Source: Staphylococcus marylandisciuri
GTDB taxonomy: Bacteria > Bacillota > Bacilli > Staphylococcales > Staphylococcaceae
NCBI RefSeq assembly: GCF_025519785.1
Contig: NZ_JAOPKZ010000007.1
Coordinates: forward strand, 1 to 64,000
Length of the DNA: 64,000 nucleotides
Direction of reading: 5' to 3'
Below are positions 7,763 through 20,850 of the stretch, piece by piece. The stretch's first letter is position 1. Each line of letters begins with the position of its first letter. Below the pieces are notes generated by a model. The model made no database searches and had not been told where the DNA came from. It saw only the letters and a program-made list of their open reading frames with translations. Position numbers and translations under genes: made by a program.

Positions 7763-9952
7763 CTAATTCCAAACTCTTGAGACTGTGTAGACATCACCGA
7801 GCTGTTTAATTTTTTCTACTACTTTAAACACGTCATTTACATTTTTAACCATTACGCTTAAATTTATAGTTGCATTTTTTTCAACATCTGATTTGCCTGA
7901 AACTTTTACTAAACTGCTAGCAGTTGAGTTTACTGCTTGAAGAACTTCATTTAGCAATCCATTTCGATCGTATGCAGATACTTCTAGATCCACTTGATAG
8001 CGCTGAGTAGCATTTTTAGATTTTACCCATTCAACATCTATCAATCTATCTTTTTCATTCTTGATATTAGGACAATCTGAACGGTGAACTTTAATACCGT
8101 GCCCTTTAGTAATATATCCTACAATATCATCCCCTGGAATAGGATTACAACATTTTGAAAGTTTAATAAGCACGTTATCTAAACCTTCAACATATACTCC
8201 ACTATCTGTAGTAATATTGTCTTTAATAGGTACCGTCTTATTAACCTCTTGTGGATCGTTAAGTGCCTTTTGTTTATCCAGGACTCTTTGTTTTTCTGTT
8301 AGTTTATTAACAATTTGAAGAGCAGTTACGCCACCAAAGCCTACTGCAGCGAAAAGATCATCATTATTTGAAAAATTATATTTTTCATTAACTACTTTTA
8401 TATTTTCATCTGTTAATACATCTTCCACTCGATATCCATGCTCACGTATTTCCGCTTCAACCATGAATTTACCTTTTTCAATATTAGAAGAGCGATCTTG
8501 TTTTTTGAAGAAGCTTCTAATTTTACTCTTAGCACTTGAGGATTTAACTATCTTAAGCCAGTCTCGACTCGGGCCGTAAGAATGTTTACTAGTACGAATT
8601 TCAACAATATCACCCGTTTGTAATATATAATCGATAGGTTCTATTTTACCATTAACTTTAGCACCTATCATCTTATTACCTACCTCGCTATGGATACAAT
8701 AGGCAAAATCGATCGGTACTGCCCCATATGGTAGTTCAATTACATCACTTTGAGGAGTAAAAGCATATACTTTGTCGCTTTGGAGATCGAACTTGAGCGT
8801 TTCCATGAATTCTTGAGCGTCAGAAGTAGTATTATCCGTTTCAGCTAATTCTTTCAACCAATTGAGTTTATTTTGAAAACCTTGAGTTTTACTATTGACT
8901 TTTTTACCTTCTTTATAAGCCCAATGTGCCGCTACACCGTGCTCTGCAATTTCATGCATTTCAAAAGTACGAATTTGGATTTCTAATGGATCTCCGTTTG
9001 GCCCTACTACAGTCGTGTGTAATGATTGATACATATTTTGCTTAGGCATTGCGATATAGTCTTTAAAACGCCCAGGCATAGGTTTCCATAAGGTATGAAC
9101 TAAACCTAACACAGCATAACAATCATTTATACTGCTAACTATAACTCGAATAGCTAATAAATCAAATATTTGATCAAATTGTTTCTTTTGCTTAACCATT
9201 TTACGATAAATACTATAGATATGTTTCGGTCTACCACTAATGTCACCAGAAATATGCATTAATGCCATCTCATCTTTGATGTGACCAATAGCGTTTTGAA
9301 TATAATCTTCTCTTTCACTTCGTTTCTTCTTCATCAAATTAACTATTCTAAAATATTGTACACTATCAATATATCGTAAAGCTGTATCTTCTAATTCCCA
9401 TTTAATAGTGTTAATCCCCAACCGATGAGCCAAAGGAGCGTATATTTCTAAAGTTTCTTTTGAAATACGTACTTGTTTATCGCGAGGCATAGCTTTGAGC
9501 GTACGAACATTATGTAATCTATCTGCTAACTTTACTAAAATGACGCGCACATCTTTAGCTAATGCAATAAATAGCTTTCTGTGATTCTCAGCTTGTTGTT
9601 CTTCTTTAGAACGATATTTAACTTTTTTAAGTTTTGTTACACCTTCAACTATAACTGCAATTTCTTCATTGAAGATGGATCTAACATCGTCAAATGTATA
9701 AGGCGTGTCTTCGATCACATCATGTAAGAATCCAGCAACGATAGTGGGACCATCAAGACGCATCTCTGTTAAAATGCCTGCAACTTGAATAGGATGCATT
9801 ATAAAAGGTAAACCATTCTTACGAAATTGTCCTTCATGCGCTTCGTAAGCAATATGATAGCTTTTAAGAACATATTTATAGTCACTTTTAGATAAATAAG
9901 ATTTAGCTTTGGATAATACTTCATCTACGCTGTATGGATATTCATTATTCAA
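7763..9952 (-). CDS. rsh: Bifunctional (p)ppGpp synthetase/hydrolase Rsh
   Basis: Long RelA/SpoT homologue that makes and degrades the stringent-response alarmone. In order: HD hydrolase domain (HDVIEDT near residue 75), synthetase domain ([28 protein letters not shown]), TGS domain ([18 protein letters not shown]), zinc-type CC region with [12 protein letters not shown], and a C-terminal ACT domain. The frame opens at a GTG overlapping the ribosome site. The TTG at 9952 (MNNEYPYS...) lies 8 bases after AGGAG and gives 729 residues, the S. aureus length, so I prefer it. It is followed by dtd and lytH. Confidence 0.95.
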   Translation of the reverse strand: MNNEYPYSVDEVLSKAKSYLSKSDYKYVLKSYHIAYEAHEGQFRKNGLPFIMHPIQVAGILTEMRLDGPTIVAGFLHDVIEDTPYTFDDVRSIFNEEIAVIVEGVTKLKKVKYRSKEEQQAENHRKLFIALAKDVRVILVKLADRLHNVRTLKAMPRDKQVRISKETLEIYAPLAHRLGINTIKWELEDTALRYIDSVQYFRIVNLMKKKRSEREDYIQNAIGHIKDEMALMHISGDISGRPKHIYSIYRKMVKQKKQFDQIFDLLAIRVIVSSINDCYAVLGLVHTLWKPMPGRFKDYIAMPKQNMYQSLHTTVVGPNGDPLEIQIRTFEMHEIAEHGVAAHWAYKEGKKVNSKTQGFQNKLNWLKELAETDNTTSDAQEFMETLKFDLQSDKVYAFTPQSDVIELPYGAVPIDFAYCIHSEVGNKMIGAKVNGKIEPIDYILQTGDIVEIRTSKHSYGPSRDWLKIVKSSSAKSKIRSFFKKQDRSSNIEKGKFMVEAEIREHGYRVEDVLTDENIKVVNEKYNFSNNDDLFAAVGFGGVTALQIVNKLTEKQRVLDKQKALNDPQEVNKTVPIKDNITTDSGVYVEGLDNVLIKLSKCCNPIPGDDIVGYITKGHGIKVHRSDCPNIKNEKDRLIDVEWVKSKNATQRYQVDLEVSAYDRNGLLNEVLQAVNSTASSLVKVSGKSDVEKNATINLSVMVKNVNDVFKVVEKIKQLGDVYTVSRVWN

Positions 9953-10417
9953 GCCAGCCACTCCTATACATAATTTCTTTAAACTTTAGCGATGCTTAAT
10001 ATTTATATTATATTGTAACCTATCCCATAGGCACAAAGTCAACCACTTCTAGACTTTATAGAATAATAGTTTCATCATACTACAACCGACGTAAAATAAA
10101 AACATAGAACTGTGACTAACTAGGAATTTTAAAGCATTTAGGACGATAAATTGAGGAATGATTCAATAAAATGAGACATTATAGTTAATAACGGTTGATC
10201 TGTACATCCATAAAAACCGCAAAGGCTGGGAGATAAAGTTTCAGCGCTCTAAGAAAAACAATGCATGGCGTCTCAAAAACAGGATTGTCGACAAACATGC
10301 TCACGATTCGGGAGCGGGAGAGAAATCTAATTTGAATAAAAAGATTTCTCTCCCGCTCCCTTTTTAACCTTGCCTCAAAACTTAATATCTCGTACTCTAC
10401 ACTTTATTTAATTTTTA
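9953..10417. other. Intergenic region rsh-apt
   Basis: No gene is visible. The minus strand has TTGACT near 10040 and TACAAT/TATAAT-like boxes near 10010 that may drive rsh, but the spacing (19 bases) is poor. The right half holds repeat modules (10224-10360). The rest is AT-rich without obvious structure. Confidence 0.5.
10224..10360. repeat. Repeat: D module plus short perfect-palindrome A module
   Basis: The left part (10224-10310; GGCTGGGAGATAAAGTTTC ... GGATTGTCGACA) matches 28558-28645. The right part is a near-perfect 51-base palindrome: GGGAGCGGGAGAGAAATCT, a 12-base loop, then its complement ending TCTCCCGCTCCC at 10360. TTTTT follows on the plus strand. It lies after the apt stop on the minus strand and could terminate recJ-apt, though no U-tract exists on that side. 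Confidence 0.8.
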
Positions 10418-10936
10418 TTATTCATCGTAGGAAATTAAACTATAAACATCATACTCTTTGATTTTGTCATAGCCATTCAAGTATTTTAATTCAATTAAAA
10501 ATGCTGCCCCGACGACGATACCACCCAACTTTTCTACTAAATGGATTGCTGCTTCAATCGTTCCTCCAGTAGCGAGTAAATCATCAGTTATTAACACTCT
10601 TTGTCCAGGTTTAATAGCGTCTTCATGCATCGTCAGAACATTCGTACCATACTCCAGTTCATATTCATAGCGAATGACCTTGCGAGGAAGCTTACCTTCT
10701 TTACGTACAGGCGCAAAACCTATGCCCATAGAATAAGCCACTGGACAACCAATAATGAATCCCCTTGCTTCTGGTCCTACGACTACATCTACGTCGCGTT
10801 TTTTTGCATATTGAACAATTTGATCAGTCGCATAACCAAATGCTTCTCCATTGTCCATAATCGTAGTAATATCTTTAAAGCTTACTCCAGGTTTAGGCCA
10901 ATCAGGCACTTCTGAAACATATTTTTTTAAATCCAT
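10418..10936 (-). CDS. apt: Adenine phosphoribosyltransferase
   Basis: Cytosolic purine-salvage enzyme of 172 residues: adenine + PRPP gives AMP + PPi. The PRPP-binding signature [13 protein letters not shown] is near 117-130, and [10 protein letters not shown] is the family loop. The start ATG follows AGGAGG. It lies 12 bases after recJ in the same operon, the usual recJ-apt arrangement in Firmicutes. Nothing unusual. Confidence 0.97.
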   Translation of the reverse strand: MDLKKYVSEVPDWPKPGVSFKDITTIMDNGEAFGYATDQIVQYAKKRDVDVVVGPEARGFIIGCPVAYSMGIGFAPVRKEGKLPRKVIRYEYELEYGTNVLTMHEDAIKPGQRVLITDDLLATGGTIEAAIHLVEKLGGIVVGAAFLIELKYLNGYDKIKEYDVYSLISYDE

Positions 10937-10948
10937 TATTACATCCTC

Positions 10949-13228
10949 CTACGTCGCCTTCAATTCAGCTTCAATCCATTTCTTAAGTTTATCAAAATCT
11001 TCATAGAGCAAGAGTTGTTCAACTTCTATTCTTCTTTTTCTAGCTTGATATAAAGTGCTACTTGATATGTCCTTGCGAACACTATTCTTATTTATGTGTA
11101 CGGTCCCTTTATCAGACCTTATAAAATCTAACTCTAAAAATACCCTTAGTATAAATTTAAGTGTATGTGGTTTGATATTTAAATGTTGCGCTAAGTACAT
11201 ACCCTCTTTTTCTAAATTTACGGTTTCTTTCATATATAGCGCTTTATAACAATTCTTAAAATCTTTCTCTTTAGGTAAACCGTCAAAATAAACCGATTGC
11301 TGATGTTCTAATACCAAATAGATTTGAGTATTAGAGAGTTGATTTAAGGTCTTTTTTAAGTTCTCAATATCATGCGGTAGAGACTTTAATATAATCTTAT
11401 CATAATTGTTCTCAATGACTTCCCCATATAAATAGTCACGATCATTTTTCTTTTCTTCGTGTTCATTTATTATATTAGCAACGGACGGCTCATCAGCCAC
11501 AAGATTTAAAGATTTATTTTTACTGCGATAATCGAGGATTTGAGTCTTATTGCTCGCTAGATCATTAATAATTATTTGAGGAGATTGATGCCCATTCCAC
11601 TCGTTAATTTGTAACGAACCAATTAAATCTATGTGTTGTGACTCTCCTAGTGCACTAGCTAGACCTCCATTCTGCCAAAAGAGACCTTGAAAATGATTTG
11701 AACCTAATACTAACTTTAGATGTCGTTTTTCTTGACCGATACCTTTAGCGCTATTGACTAATATATCTGTAAGTTTAAAACAAGGGGCTGAAAAGTCAGT
11801 TCCAAATGGACGCAATCTTTGAATATCCTTTATATTGTCAAGAGTTATTTCACTTTCATCGATTTCGGCTTCGATATTTTTTCTAGGTTCTAAAGAAATC
11901 TGTTTAACCTTCATCTGCATCGTTTGATTGAGCTGCAATCGCAATTTATTTACGTTATCAACAGGTAGTGTCATACCTGCTGCCATGTGATGACCACCAA
12001 ACTTAGAAATTAACTCTGCATGCTCATTCAAAATTTCAAACATTGAAATTTGTTCGATACTTCTGGCTGAACCTTTCGCATACCCATTTGCTTCATCTAT
12101 ATTTAAAATAATAGTAGGTAAATGGTAAGTTTCAACTATTCTTGAAGCAACTATACCTAATACTCCTTCATGCCAATTGGGTTGTGCTATTAGTAAAAAG
12201 AGAGCACCTTCATCAACTTGTGCTTGAGCTATAGCTTCAGCTTCTTGACTAATACTGGCCACTATATCTTTACGTTCACTGTTAAAGTGCTCAACTTGCT
12301 CCGCTAAGAATAATGCTTCTTCTTCCTCCTCAGTCATTAATAACTCTGCAGCAAGGCTCGCATCCTCGAGTCGACCGACGGCGTTCAGACGAGGACCGAT
12401 GATAAATCCAATAGTTTCTTCAGTAATTTCGTCTTTAAAACCAGCTTGATTTAATATAGCTTGAATAGGTATTGGACAGCACTCATTTAAGACTTGGAGC
12501 CCTTTCGACACTAGCGTTCTATTTTCGTTCGTCATAGAAACTAAATCAGCGATAGTCCCTATAGCTACTAAAGCTTTAAAATAGCTTGGAGGATTGTCAA
12601 TTAATAGTTGAGATAATTTATAGGCTACTCCAGCGCCACACAAATACTGAAACGGATAGTCATATCCTGGATGCATAGGGTGTACAATAGCATATGCGTT
12701 GGGTAAAGTTTCTCCGATCTCATGATGGTCAGTAACTATAACGTCAATTCCTAAATCTTGGGCTAAACTAATTTCCTCATGACCTTGAATTCCATTATCT
12801 ACTGTTATAATCAATGAAACATTCTCTTCGGCTGCATTAGTGAAGGCAGCTTTATTAGGGCCGTAGCCCTCAGAAAAGCGATTAGGTATGTACCAACCTA
12901 CTTCTCCACCTAATTGTTTGAGCGTTTGAACCATAATGGTCGTAGAGGTAACACCATCCGCGTCATAGTCTCCATATACTAGTATTCGCTCTTTTCTATC
13001 AATAGCAAGGTTTATTCTTTCAACAGCTTTACTCATATCACTCATTAAAGTTGGATCATGTTCTATATGTGATTGAGATATTATAGCTTTAATTTCCTCT
13101 TCAGTAGTTATTTGCTTACTTTCTAAGACTTTCTTAATTATAGGAGTTAACTTCAATGATTGTGTTAATTCTTCACTTATCTTGTTTTGATTTATGTTTA
13201 TATTCCACTTATATTTAGGTTTAATCAT
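10949..13228 (-). CDS. recJ: Single-strand DNA exonuclease RecJ
   Basis: 5'-3' ssDNA exonuclease of 759 residues used in RecF-pathway recombination and mismatch repair. The DHH phosphoesterase motifs are YGDYDADGVTST near residue 80, VTDHHE near 165, and the DHHA1 motif GGHHMAAGM near 405. An OB-fold region and a long Firmicute-type C-terminal extension follow. It is the first gene of recJ-apt. A 560-base gene-free gap with a repeat separates it from secDF. Confidence 0.95.
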   Translation of the reverse strand: MIKPKYKWNININQNKISEELTQSLKLTPIIKKVLESKQITTEEEIKAIISQSHIEHDPTLMSDMSKAVERINLAIDRKERILVYGDYDADGVTSTTIMVQTLKQLGGEVGWYIPNRFSEGYGPNKAAFTNAAEENVSLIITVDNGIQGHEEISLAQDLGIDVIVTDHHEIGETLPNAYAIVHPMHPGYDYPFQYLCGAGVAYKLSQLLIDNPPSYFKALVAIGTIADLVSMTNENRTLVSKGLQVLNECCPIPIQAILNQAGFKDEITEETIGFIIGPRLNAVGRLEDASLAAELLMTEEEEEALFLAEQVEHFNSERKDIVASISQEAEAIAQAQVDEGALFLLIAQPNWHEGVLGIVASRIVETYHLPTIILNIDEANGYAKGSARSIEQISMFEILNEHAELISKFGGHHMAAGMTLPVDNVNKLRLQLNQTMQMKVKQISLEPRKNIEAEIDESEITLDNIKDIQRLRPFGTDFSAPCFKLTDILVNSAKGIGQEKRHLKLVLGSNHFQGLFWQNGGLASALGESQHIDLIGSLQINEWNGHQSPQIIINDLASNKTQILDYRSKNKSLNLVADEPSVANIINEHEEKKNDRDYLYGEVIENNYDKIILKSLPHDIENLKKTLNQLSNTQIYLVLEHQQSVYFDGLPKEKDFKNCYKALYMKETVNLEKEGMYLAQHLNIKPHTLKFILRVFLELDFIRSDKGTVHINKNSVRKDISSSTLYQARKRRIEVEQLLLYEDFDKLKKWIEAELKAT

Positions 13229-13791
13229 ATTAAGTCCTCATTTCCACCAGTCATTATACTAGAGATTTATTTAAATAAAAAGCAAGCCATAAGGAAAGTA
13301 GGAGAATAATATTTCAAATCATCTGTACGTATATTTCATACTGACGTAAAGATATAAACCTTGTACCGTCGTAAGAAGAATCAATTCGACTATTGTTGGC
13401 CTCACGAAATGGGTAAGATGATATATTTGATGTATTTGCCTCGGTTTTCATGGATTTATAAAATCTTCTCTGTTAACTTTGTGCCGAAAAATGAGGCTGG
13501 GACATAAAGGTCTTTGACTAGAGAGAAAAAGAGGCTGGGACTTAATGTAATGTCTCAACCTCTTTCATCATCTTTGCCGGGGCGGGACTATGAAATCTTT
13601 TAATTCAAATTAGATTTCTGTCCCGCTCCCTTCTAATTAAATTGCGTATATCTCTTTATTCCTCAGAATAAGAGAAGAAATTATTTATTTAATAAATGGT
13701 CGTTAAAAAAGATTCGCGTTTAAAATCATTAAATTACTAACTCAATCGCAAGTCATTTAAACCTAATCGCTAGTATGAAATAGACAACTGA
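13229..13791. other. Intergenic region recJ-secDF
   Basis: About 560 bases with no convincing gene on either strand. The centre (13493-13630) is a shortened copy of the modular hairpin repeat in reverse orientation. The flanks are AT-rich; I see no clear promoter for recJ. Confidence 0.6.
13493..13630. repeat. Modular hairpin repeat lacking the central hairpin
   Basis: Reverse orientation. It carries the GAGGCTGGGAC hairpin module twice and the A module (ending TCTGTCCCGCTCCC at 13630). The central GATGACT/AGTCATC hairpin is missing: the text passes directly from CATCATC to TTTGCCGGGGCGGG (13566-13585). The two ends of the lost segment are near-direct repeats (CATCTTGGC and CATCCTTGCC in full copies). 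Confidence 0.8.
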
Positions 13792-16077
13792 TTACACAAG
13801 CACTTTTTCTTCGTTCGATTTCTTCTCTTTGTGTACAACGAGCTTACCATTGTTTTTCTTAAGTTGTCGTTTTTTCATTATACCCCATAAAGGTACAGCA
13901 ATAAATATTGAAGATATTACCCCTGAAATCAATCCAATGAGTAGAGCTAAAGAGAAGTTAAAGATACTTGGTGAGCCAAAAATGAGCAATGCGATGACTA
14001 CCACTACTACTGTAAGCACGGTGTTTATCGAGCGAGTCATAGTCTGTCTTACAGAGCGGTTTACAATATTATCTATCTGTTGCGGCTCTCTGATAACTTT
14101 AACTTTTTGTAAGTTTTCTCGTACACGGTCAAATGTAACAATCGTATCATTGATTGAATAACCTACGATAGTAAGTACAGCTGCAATAAAGGTAATATCT
14201 ACTTCAAGTCTAAAGATACTAAACACCGCTACCATAATAAAGACATCGTGGAGGAGCGCGAGGATAGAAGATAATCCCATGCGCCATTCGAAGCGCAGTG
14301 TTACATAAATAATAATACCTATAGAAGCGAGTGCGAGTGCTTGCATTGCATTTTTCGCTAATTCTTGACCTATCAGTGGTGATACCGTATTTACTGTCGG
14401 ATCATGGCCAAATTTAGAATGAATCATGTCCTTCAGTTTGGCAACTTGATTTTTATTTAAATTGTCTTTAAATTGTACCGTTACGTTTTTTCCATTTTGT
14501 CCGATAGAAATTTGATCAGGTTTATAATCGCTCTTATCAAACGTATGCGTTACCTTAGATTGAGTAACCTTTTGCTCAGAGCTGAAGTCAACACGTGTAC
14601 CGCTTGAGAAGTCGATTCCTAAGTTAAGTTTAAAGATAAAGAGAATGATGACCCCGACAATGACAATTAGGATACTTAAAGATAGTAAAGGCTTAGCTAA
14701 TTTCACAAAGTTAAGTCGTTCGAACGGTGTCTTAAGGTCGTGCACATCTTTACCTTCGTTAATATCATGACGATTCTTATTTGAAACACCAAATAGCCAA
14801 TAAGACTTTTTAAAGTAATTAGATGATACTAGTAATGATAGTAGTATGCGAGTGAAAAATACTGCAGTAACAAAGATCATCAGAATACCTAATAATAATA
14901 ATGTAGCGAAACCTTTAACTGAGCTTTCTCCAAAGAAGAACAGTACAGCTGCTGCTATAACTGTGGTTAAGTTAGCGTCGACTATAGTTAAAAATGAACT
15001 TTTATTTGCCTTTTTGTAAGCTTGTTTAAGCGTTCGACCCACGCGTAACTCATCTTTTATTCGCTCGTACATAATGATGTTCGCATCGACCGCCATACCG
15101 ACGCCGAGTACTAATGCAGCAATACCAGGTAACGTGAGAACACCTGAGATAAAATTAAATGCAACTAAAGTTAAGTAAATATATGCAGTAAGTGCAATGT
15201 TAGCAACTAATCCAGGAAGTCTGTAAAAACCTAGCATAAATAAATATACAATTGCTACTCCGATCATCGATGCAAATAATGTTTTATTTAACGCATCTTG
15301 ACCGAATTGAGCGCCAACTGAATTAGAATAAATTTCTTTAAGATCTACTGGTAATGATCCTGCATTCAAGAGATCAGCTATTTGTTTAGCTCTTTCTACA
15401 CCTTCTTTACCATTAAAGCCACCAGAAATTTCCACGCTGTCGCTGTTGATCGGTTGATCGACATTAGCTGCTGATACGTACTTAGGTTTTTTACCTTCTT
15501 GTTCTTTCTTAGATTCTTTATGGTAGGAATCACCTTTTTCATAATCTAACCACACTACCATAATATTTTCTTTCTTCTTAGAAATTTCTTCAGTTACCTT
15601 TCTAAACTTCTCGGCATCTTTCACTTTAAAGGTAACCGTAGGGGTATTCGTATTTTGTTTAAATTCTTGTTTGGCAGTACCTTGTTTGAGATCTTTACCC
15701 GTTAACATGACGTGATCGTCAGCATCGCGCACAGTTAACTTAGCTTTTGAAGATAAAATATCTCGAGCTTGAGATTGGTTTTTAACTCCTGCCAATTGAA
15801 CTCTTATTCTATTTTTATCTTCAACTTGAATCTTAGGTTCAGATACTCCGAGTGAGTTAACACGTCTTTCTAATGTTTTCGACGTTGATTTTACAGCTTG
15901 ATCGTCTATTTTATCGCCTTTATCAAGAGGGTTAACTTGATAAAGTACTTCAAAGCCACCTTGAAGGTCTAGACCTAAATTTACATTTTTTACTACGCTT
16001 TTATATGTAAGCCCCATACCTGCGAATATGAGGACTACTAACAATATAAACGCAGCAATTCTACTTCCTTTCTTCAC
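13792..16077 (-). CDS. secDF: Fused SecDF protein-export membrane protein
   Basis: Single 761-residue chain carrying SecD then SecF, the fused form usual in Bacillus and Staphylococcus. It uses the proton motive force to assist late steps of SecA-SecYEG export. An N-terminal helix at 8-28 is followed by the SecD motif LGLDLQGGFEVLYQV, a large extracytoplasmic domain, six-helix SecD core (GVGMAVDANIIMYERIKDEL), then LGIDFSSGTRVDF and the SecF core (VGYSINDTIVTFDRVREN). Twelve membrane segments are expected. The yajC-like genes, encoding SecDF partners, lie just upstream, separated by a terminator. Confidence 0.96.
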   Translation of the reverse strand: MKKGSRIAAFILLVVLIFAGMGLTYKSVVKNVNLGLDLQGGFEVLYQVNPLDKGDKIDDQAVKSTSKTLERRVNSLGVSEPKIQVEDKNRIRVQLAGVKNQSQARDILSSKAKLTVRDADDHVMLTGKDLKQGTAKQEFKQNTNTPTVTFKVKDAEKFRKVTEEISKKKENIMVVWLDYEKGDSYHKESKKEQEGKKPKYVSAANVDQPINSDSVEISGGFNGKEGVERAKQIADLLNAGSLPVDLKEIYSNSVGAQFGQDALNKTLFASMIGVAIVYLFMLGFYRLPGLVANIALTAYIYLTLVAFNFISGVLTLPGIAALVLGVGMAVDANIIMYERIKDELRVGRTLKQAYKKANKSSFLTIVDANLTTVIAAAVLFFFGESSVKGFATLLLLGILMIFVTAVFFTRILLSLLVSSNYFKKSYWLFGVSNKNRHDINEGKDVHDLKTPFERLNFVKLAKPLLSLSILIVIVGVIILFIFKLNLGIDFSSGTRVDFSSEQKVTQSKVTHTFDKSDYKPDQISIGQNGKNVTVQFKDNLNKNQVAKLKDMIHSKFGHDPTVNTVSPLIGQELAKNAMQALALASIGIIIYVTLRFEWRMGLSSILALLHDVFIMVAVFSIFRLEVDITFIAAVLTIVGYSINDTIVTFDRVRENLQKVKVIREPQQIDNIVNRSVRQTMTRSINTVLTVVVVVIALLIFGSPSIFNFSLALLIGLISGVISSIFIAVPLWGIMKKRQLKKNNGKLVVHKEKKSNEEKVLV

Positions 16078-16442
16078 ATGAACACCTCACTGTTAACTAA
16101 TGATTTAATCATACTTGATATGTATATCTCAGTTCAAGCTATACTTAGTCTTCTCTTTCTATACGACCTTTATATAATAACATACAACATTTATTATCCA
16201 AACTAAGATTAGGTATAAATAATCGAAAGTGAAATTGAATAAACTCTAACTCTCTCCTAACGACATAAATCGTTTAGTGTGTATTTATCTTCAGAAATGT
16301 ATATCTTTAGTACTGAGTAGCTTATAAATTTTCTCTCTTCTACATAATGACCACTTAGACATAATAAAAGTCCCAAAATAGTTAAATTGTAATTAAACCA
16401 TTTTGAGACTTAAGTACCTCCTATTCAAGATGTTGAATCCTA
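16078..16442. other. Intergenic region secDF-yajC2
   Basis: 365 bases without a gene. The 16362-16412 part is the terminator of the upstream operon. The remainder is AT-rich and should hold the secDF promoter, but no strong -35/-10 pair stands out. Confidence 0.5.
16362..16412 (-). terminator. Terminator after the second yajC-like gene
   Basis: On the minus strand AAGTCTCAAAATGGTT pairs with AACTATTTTGGGACTT, with TTATT following. It lies 31 bases after the stop of the second yajC-like gene, ending the queA-tgt-yajC transcript before secDF. Confidence 0.75.
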
Positions 16443-16694
16443 TTATGAAGGGTCAATTTGTTTAATTGCAGGTTTTTCAACAGTCATCTGATCGCCTTTT
16501 TTATTTAGGACTAGGACAACTTGTGTTTCATCTACACTTCGAACTTTAGCTTTAATGCCTTCAATTGTAGTTACATTTTGACCTGCTTCTATTCTTGTCA
16601 ACATTTCTCTATGTTCTCTTTGTTTCTTCTGTTGTGGTCGAATCATAAGGAAATACATAATTATAAATATTACTACTAATATAATTATTTGCAC
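16443..16694 (-). CDS. Second YajC-like preprotein translocase subunit
   Basis: 83-residue paralogue of the YajC encoded 33 bases upstream. One N-terminal membrane helix (about 2-19) is followed by RPQQKK, then a small basic cytoplasmic domain. About half the residues match its neighbour, and the ends are almost the same (EKPAIKQIDPS against EKPAIKQVDPS). It starts at GTG, 9 bases after AAAGGAG. Both copies look functional: no stops, conserved PQQ and GQxVTT motifs. It is probably a tandem duplicate acting with SecDF; S. aureus, as far as I know, has one yajC here. Confidence 0.85.
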   Translation of the reverse strand: MQIIILVVIFIIMYFLMIRPQQKKQREHREMLTRIEAGQNVTTIEGIKAKVRSVDETQVVLVLNKKGDQMTVEKPAIKQIDPS

Positions 16695-16727
16695 AGCTCT
16701 TAACTCCTTTGAGTATCATTTACTTAA

Positions 16728-16988
16728 TTATGAAGGATCAACTTGTTTAATTGCAGGTTTCTCTAAAGTCATTTCTGTACCTTTGTTTAATTTAAGCACT
16801 ATCGTTGATTCTTCTACTGATTGTACTGTTCCTTTAATTCCTCCAATAGTCGTTACATGTTGTCCTTCGCTAAGTTGGCCAATCATTTCACGATGTTTTT
16901 TTGCTCTGCGTTGTTGTGGGATAATCATGAAGACAACTAATACGATAAGTAACAACGCTGGTATAATCATAGTTCCGAGTGCGCCCAT
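16728..16988 (-). CDS. yajC: Preprotein translocase subunit YajC
   Basis: 86 residues: a single membrane helix at about 5-24, the conserved PQQRRAKKHREM segment, then a beta-rich domain with GQHVTTIGGIKGTV. YajC associates with SecDF and YidC at the translocon. The start ATG follows AAAGGAGG. It lies 20 bases after tgt, the conserved tgt-yajC order, and is followed by a second yajC-like gene. Confidence 0.95.
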   Translation of the reverse strand: MGALGTMIIPALLLIVLVVFMIIPQQRRAKKHREMIGQLSEGQHVTTIGGIKGTVQSVEESTIVLKLNKGTEMTLEKPAIKQVDPS

Positions 16989-17008
16989 ACTTCATCCTCC
17001 TTTAATTT

Positions 17009-19189
<2,181 letters not shown>

Positions 19190-19193
<4 letters not shown>

Positions 19194-20197
19194 TTCTCAC
19201 TCTCACTTCTTTCTTTTTGAAAATGCTCATAGGCAAACGCTGTAGCACGTCGACCACGCGGAGTACGCTCAATAAATCCTTTTTGAATTAAAAAAGGCTC
19301 GTAAACATCCTCTATCGTTATTCGTTCTTCACCTATTGATACTGCAATTGTATCTAAGCCTACAGGTCCACCATTATACTGCTCAATAATGCAATTCATC
19401 ATCTTATGATCAATATAATCTAAACCTTGTTCGTCAACTTGCAGTAAACTAAGCGCTCTTTTTGTTGTTTCAATATAGATTTGTTCATCATCGTTAACTT
19501 GTTGAAAGTCCCGCACACGTTTTAATAAACGGTTAGCAACACGTGGCGTACCTCGGCTACGCATAGCTAACTCTTTAGCACTCTCGTCATCAATATGTGT
19601 ATCCAAAACTTCAGCTGTCCTAATTATAATCTCTTTTAATTCAGATTCCTTATAGTATTCAAGCCTTAAATGCACACCGAAGCGATCTCTTAGAGGAGCA
19701 GTTAAATTTCCAGCTCTCGTAGTTGCTCCTACTAAAGTGAAAGGGGGTAAGTCAATACGAATACTCCGCGCTTCTTCTCCTTTACCAATAACGATATCTA
19801 GAAAGAAATCTTCCATAGCAGGATATAAAACTTCTTCAACTACACTGCTTAATCGATGAATTTCATCGATAAATAATACGTCGCCTGGTTGCAAACCTGA
19901 AAGAATAGCAGCTAAATCTCCAGGACGTTCAATCGATGGGCCTGACACGGTACGTATATTAACTTCCATTTCATTAGCTATTATATTTGAAAGTGTCGTC
20001 TTTCCTAATCCTGGAGGCCCAAATAGCAATACATGATCAAGAGGTTCTTCTCTTAACTTAGCCGCTTTGATAAAAACTTCCAAATTTGACTTAATCGTAT
20101 TTTGGCCGATGTATTGACGGAGTCGAGTTGGACGTAAGGATAGTTCGAACGAAGACTCATTGTCATGTGCATGCTGATCTACCATTCTATCATCCAT
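19190..20197 (-). CDS. ruvB: Holliday junction helicase motor RuvB
   Basis: AAA+ ATPase that drives branch migration of Holliday junctions with RuvA. 335 residues from ATG 20197 (MDDRMVDQ), which has GGGAG at correct spacing; a TTG ten codons upstream is in frame but has no ribosome site. Walker [11 protein letters not shown], Walker B FIDEIH, sensor GATTRAG and arginine finger LRDRFG are intact, and the C-terminal winged helix ends [14 protein letters not shown]. It lies 33 bases after ruvA. No LexA-type operator is seen. Confidence 0.97.
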
Positions 20198-20230
20198 TAA
20201 TTCTCCCACTTTCTTTAAATTTCTCAATAA

Positions 20231-20836
20231 TTAAGATATGAGAAGTTGCAATCCATATTTAACAGCTTCATCAACAGAGCGTATTGATTTCTCATCTAAT
20301 TTCTTCTCTACTTTCTTCAACTCTCTCTTAGAATAACCCAGCGCCTCTAAAGCGAGGATGGCTTCTTTCACTATGCTTGTATTTTGCTCTGAATGGTTCG
20401 TAGGTTCTAGAATATCCATTTGAGTTTCATCAGTAATTTCAACTTTACCTTTTAAGTCAAGTATAATTTGACGCGCAGTTTTTTTGCCAATACCTGGGAA
20501 CTGAGTTAGATAAGCATCATTCTCATTCTCAATTGCACGTTTAACATCATTAGGCGAACTGCTTGCTAAGATTGCAAGCGCCGACTTGGGACCGATACCA
20601 GTTACCTTGATTAAGTTTAAGAACATATCTTTTTCTTCCTCATTGTGAAAACCGTAAAGTAATTGTGCATCTTCTCGTACAATTAATGAGGTGTATACTA
20701 CAACTTGAGCATCTAAAAATTTTTGAAACCGGTAAGAATTAGGTGTTTGAATTTCAAAACCTATTCCTGAAGAATCCTCTACCACGATATGTGTCGGAAA
20801 GATTCCAGTTAAAGTTCCTTTGATATATGCGTACAC
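20231..20836 (-). CDS. ruvA: Holliday junction recognition protein RuvA
   Basis: 201 residues. The N-terminal OB fold ([12 protein letters not shown]), central helix-hairpin-helix pair ([31 protein letters not shown]) and C-terminal RuvB-binding three-helix domain are in order. RuvA tetramers clamp the four-way junction and load RuvB. It follows the ACT-domain gene by 14 bases and precedes ruvB. Confidence 0.97.
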   Translation of the reverse strand: MYAYIKGTLTGIFPTHIVVEDSSGIGFEIQTPNSYRFQKFLDAQVVVYTSLIVREDAQLLYGFHNEEEKDMFLNLIKVTGIGPKSALAILASSSPNDVKRAIENENDAYLTQFPGIGKKTARQIILDLKGKVEITDETQMDILEPTNHSEQNTSIVKEAILALEALGYSKRELKKVEKKLDEKSIRSVDEAVKYGLQLLIS

Positions 20837-20850
20837 ATTTACACTTCCTC

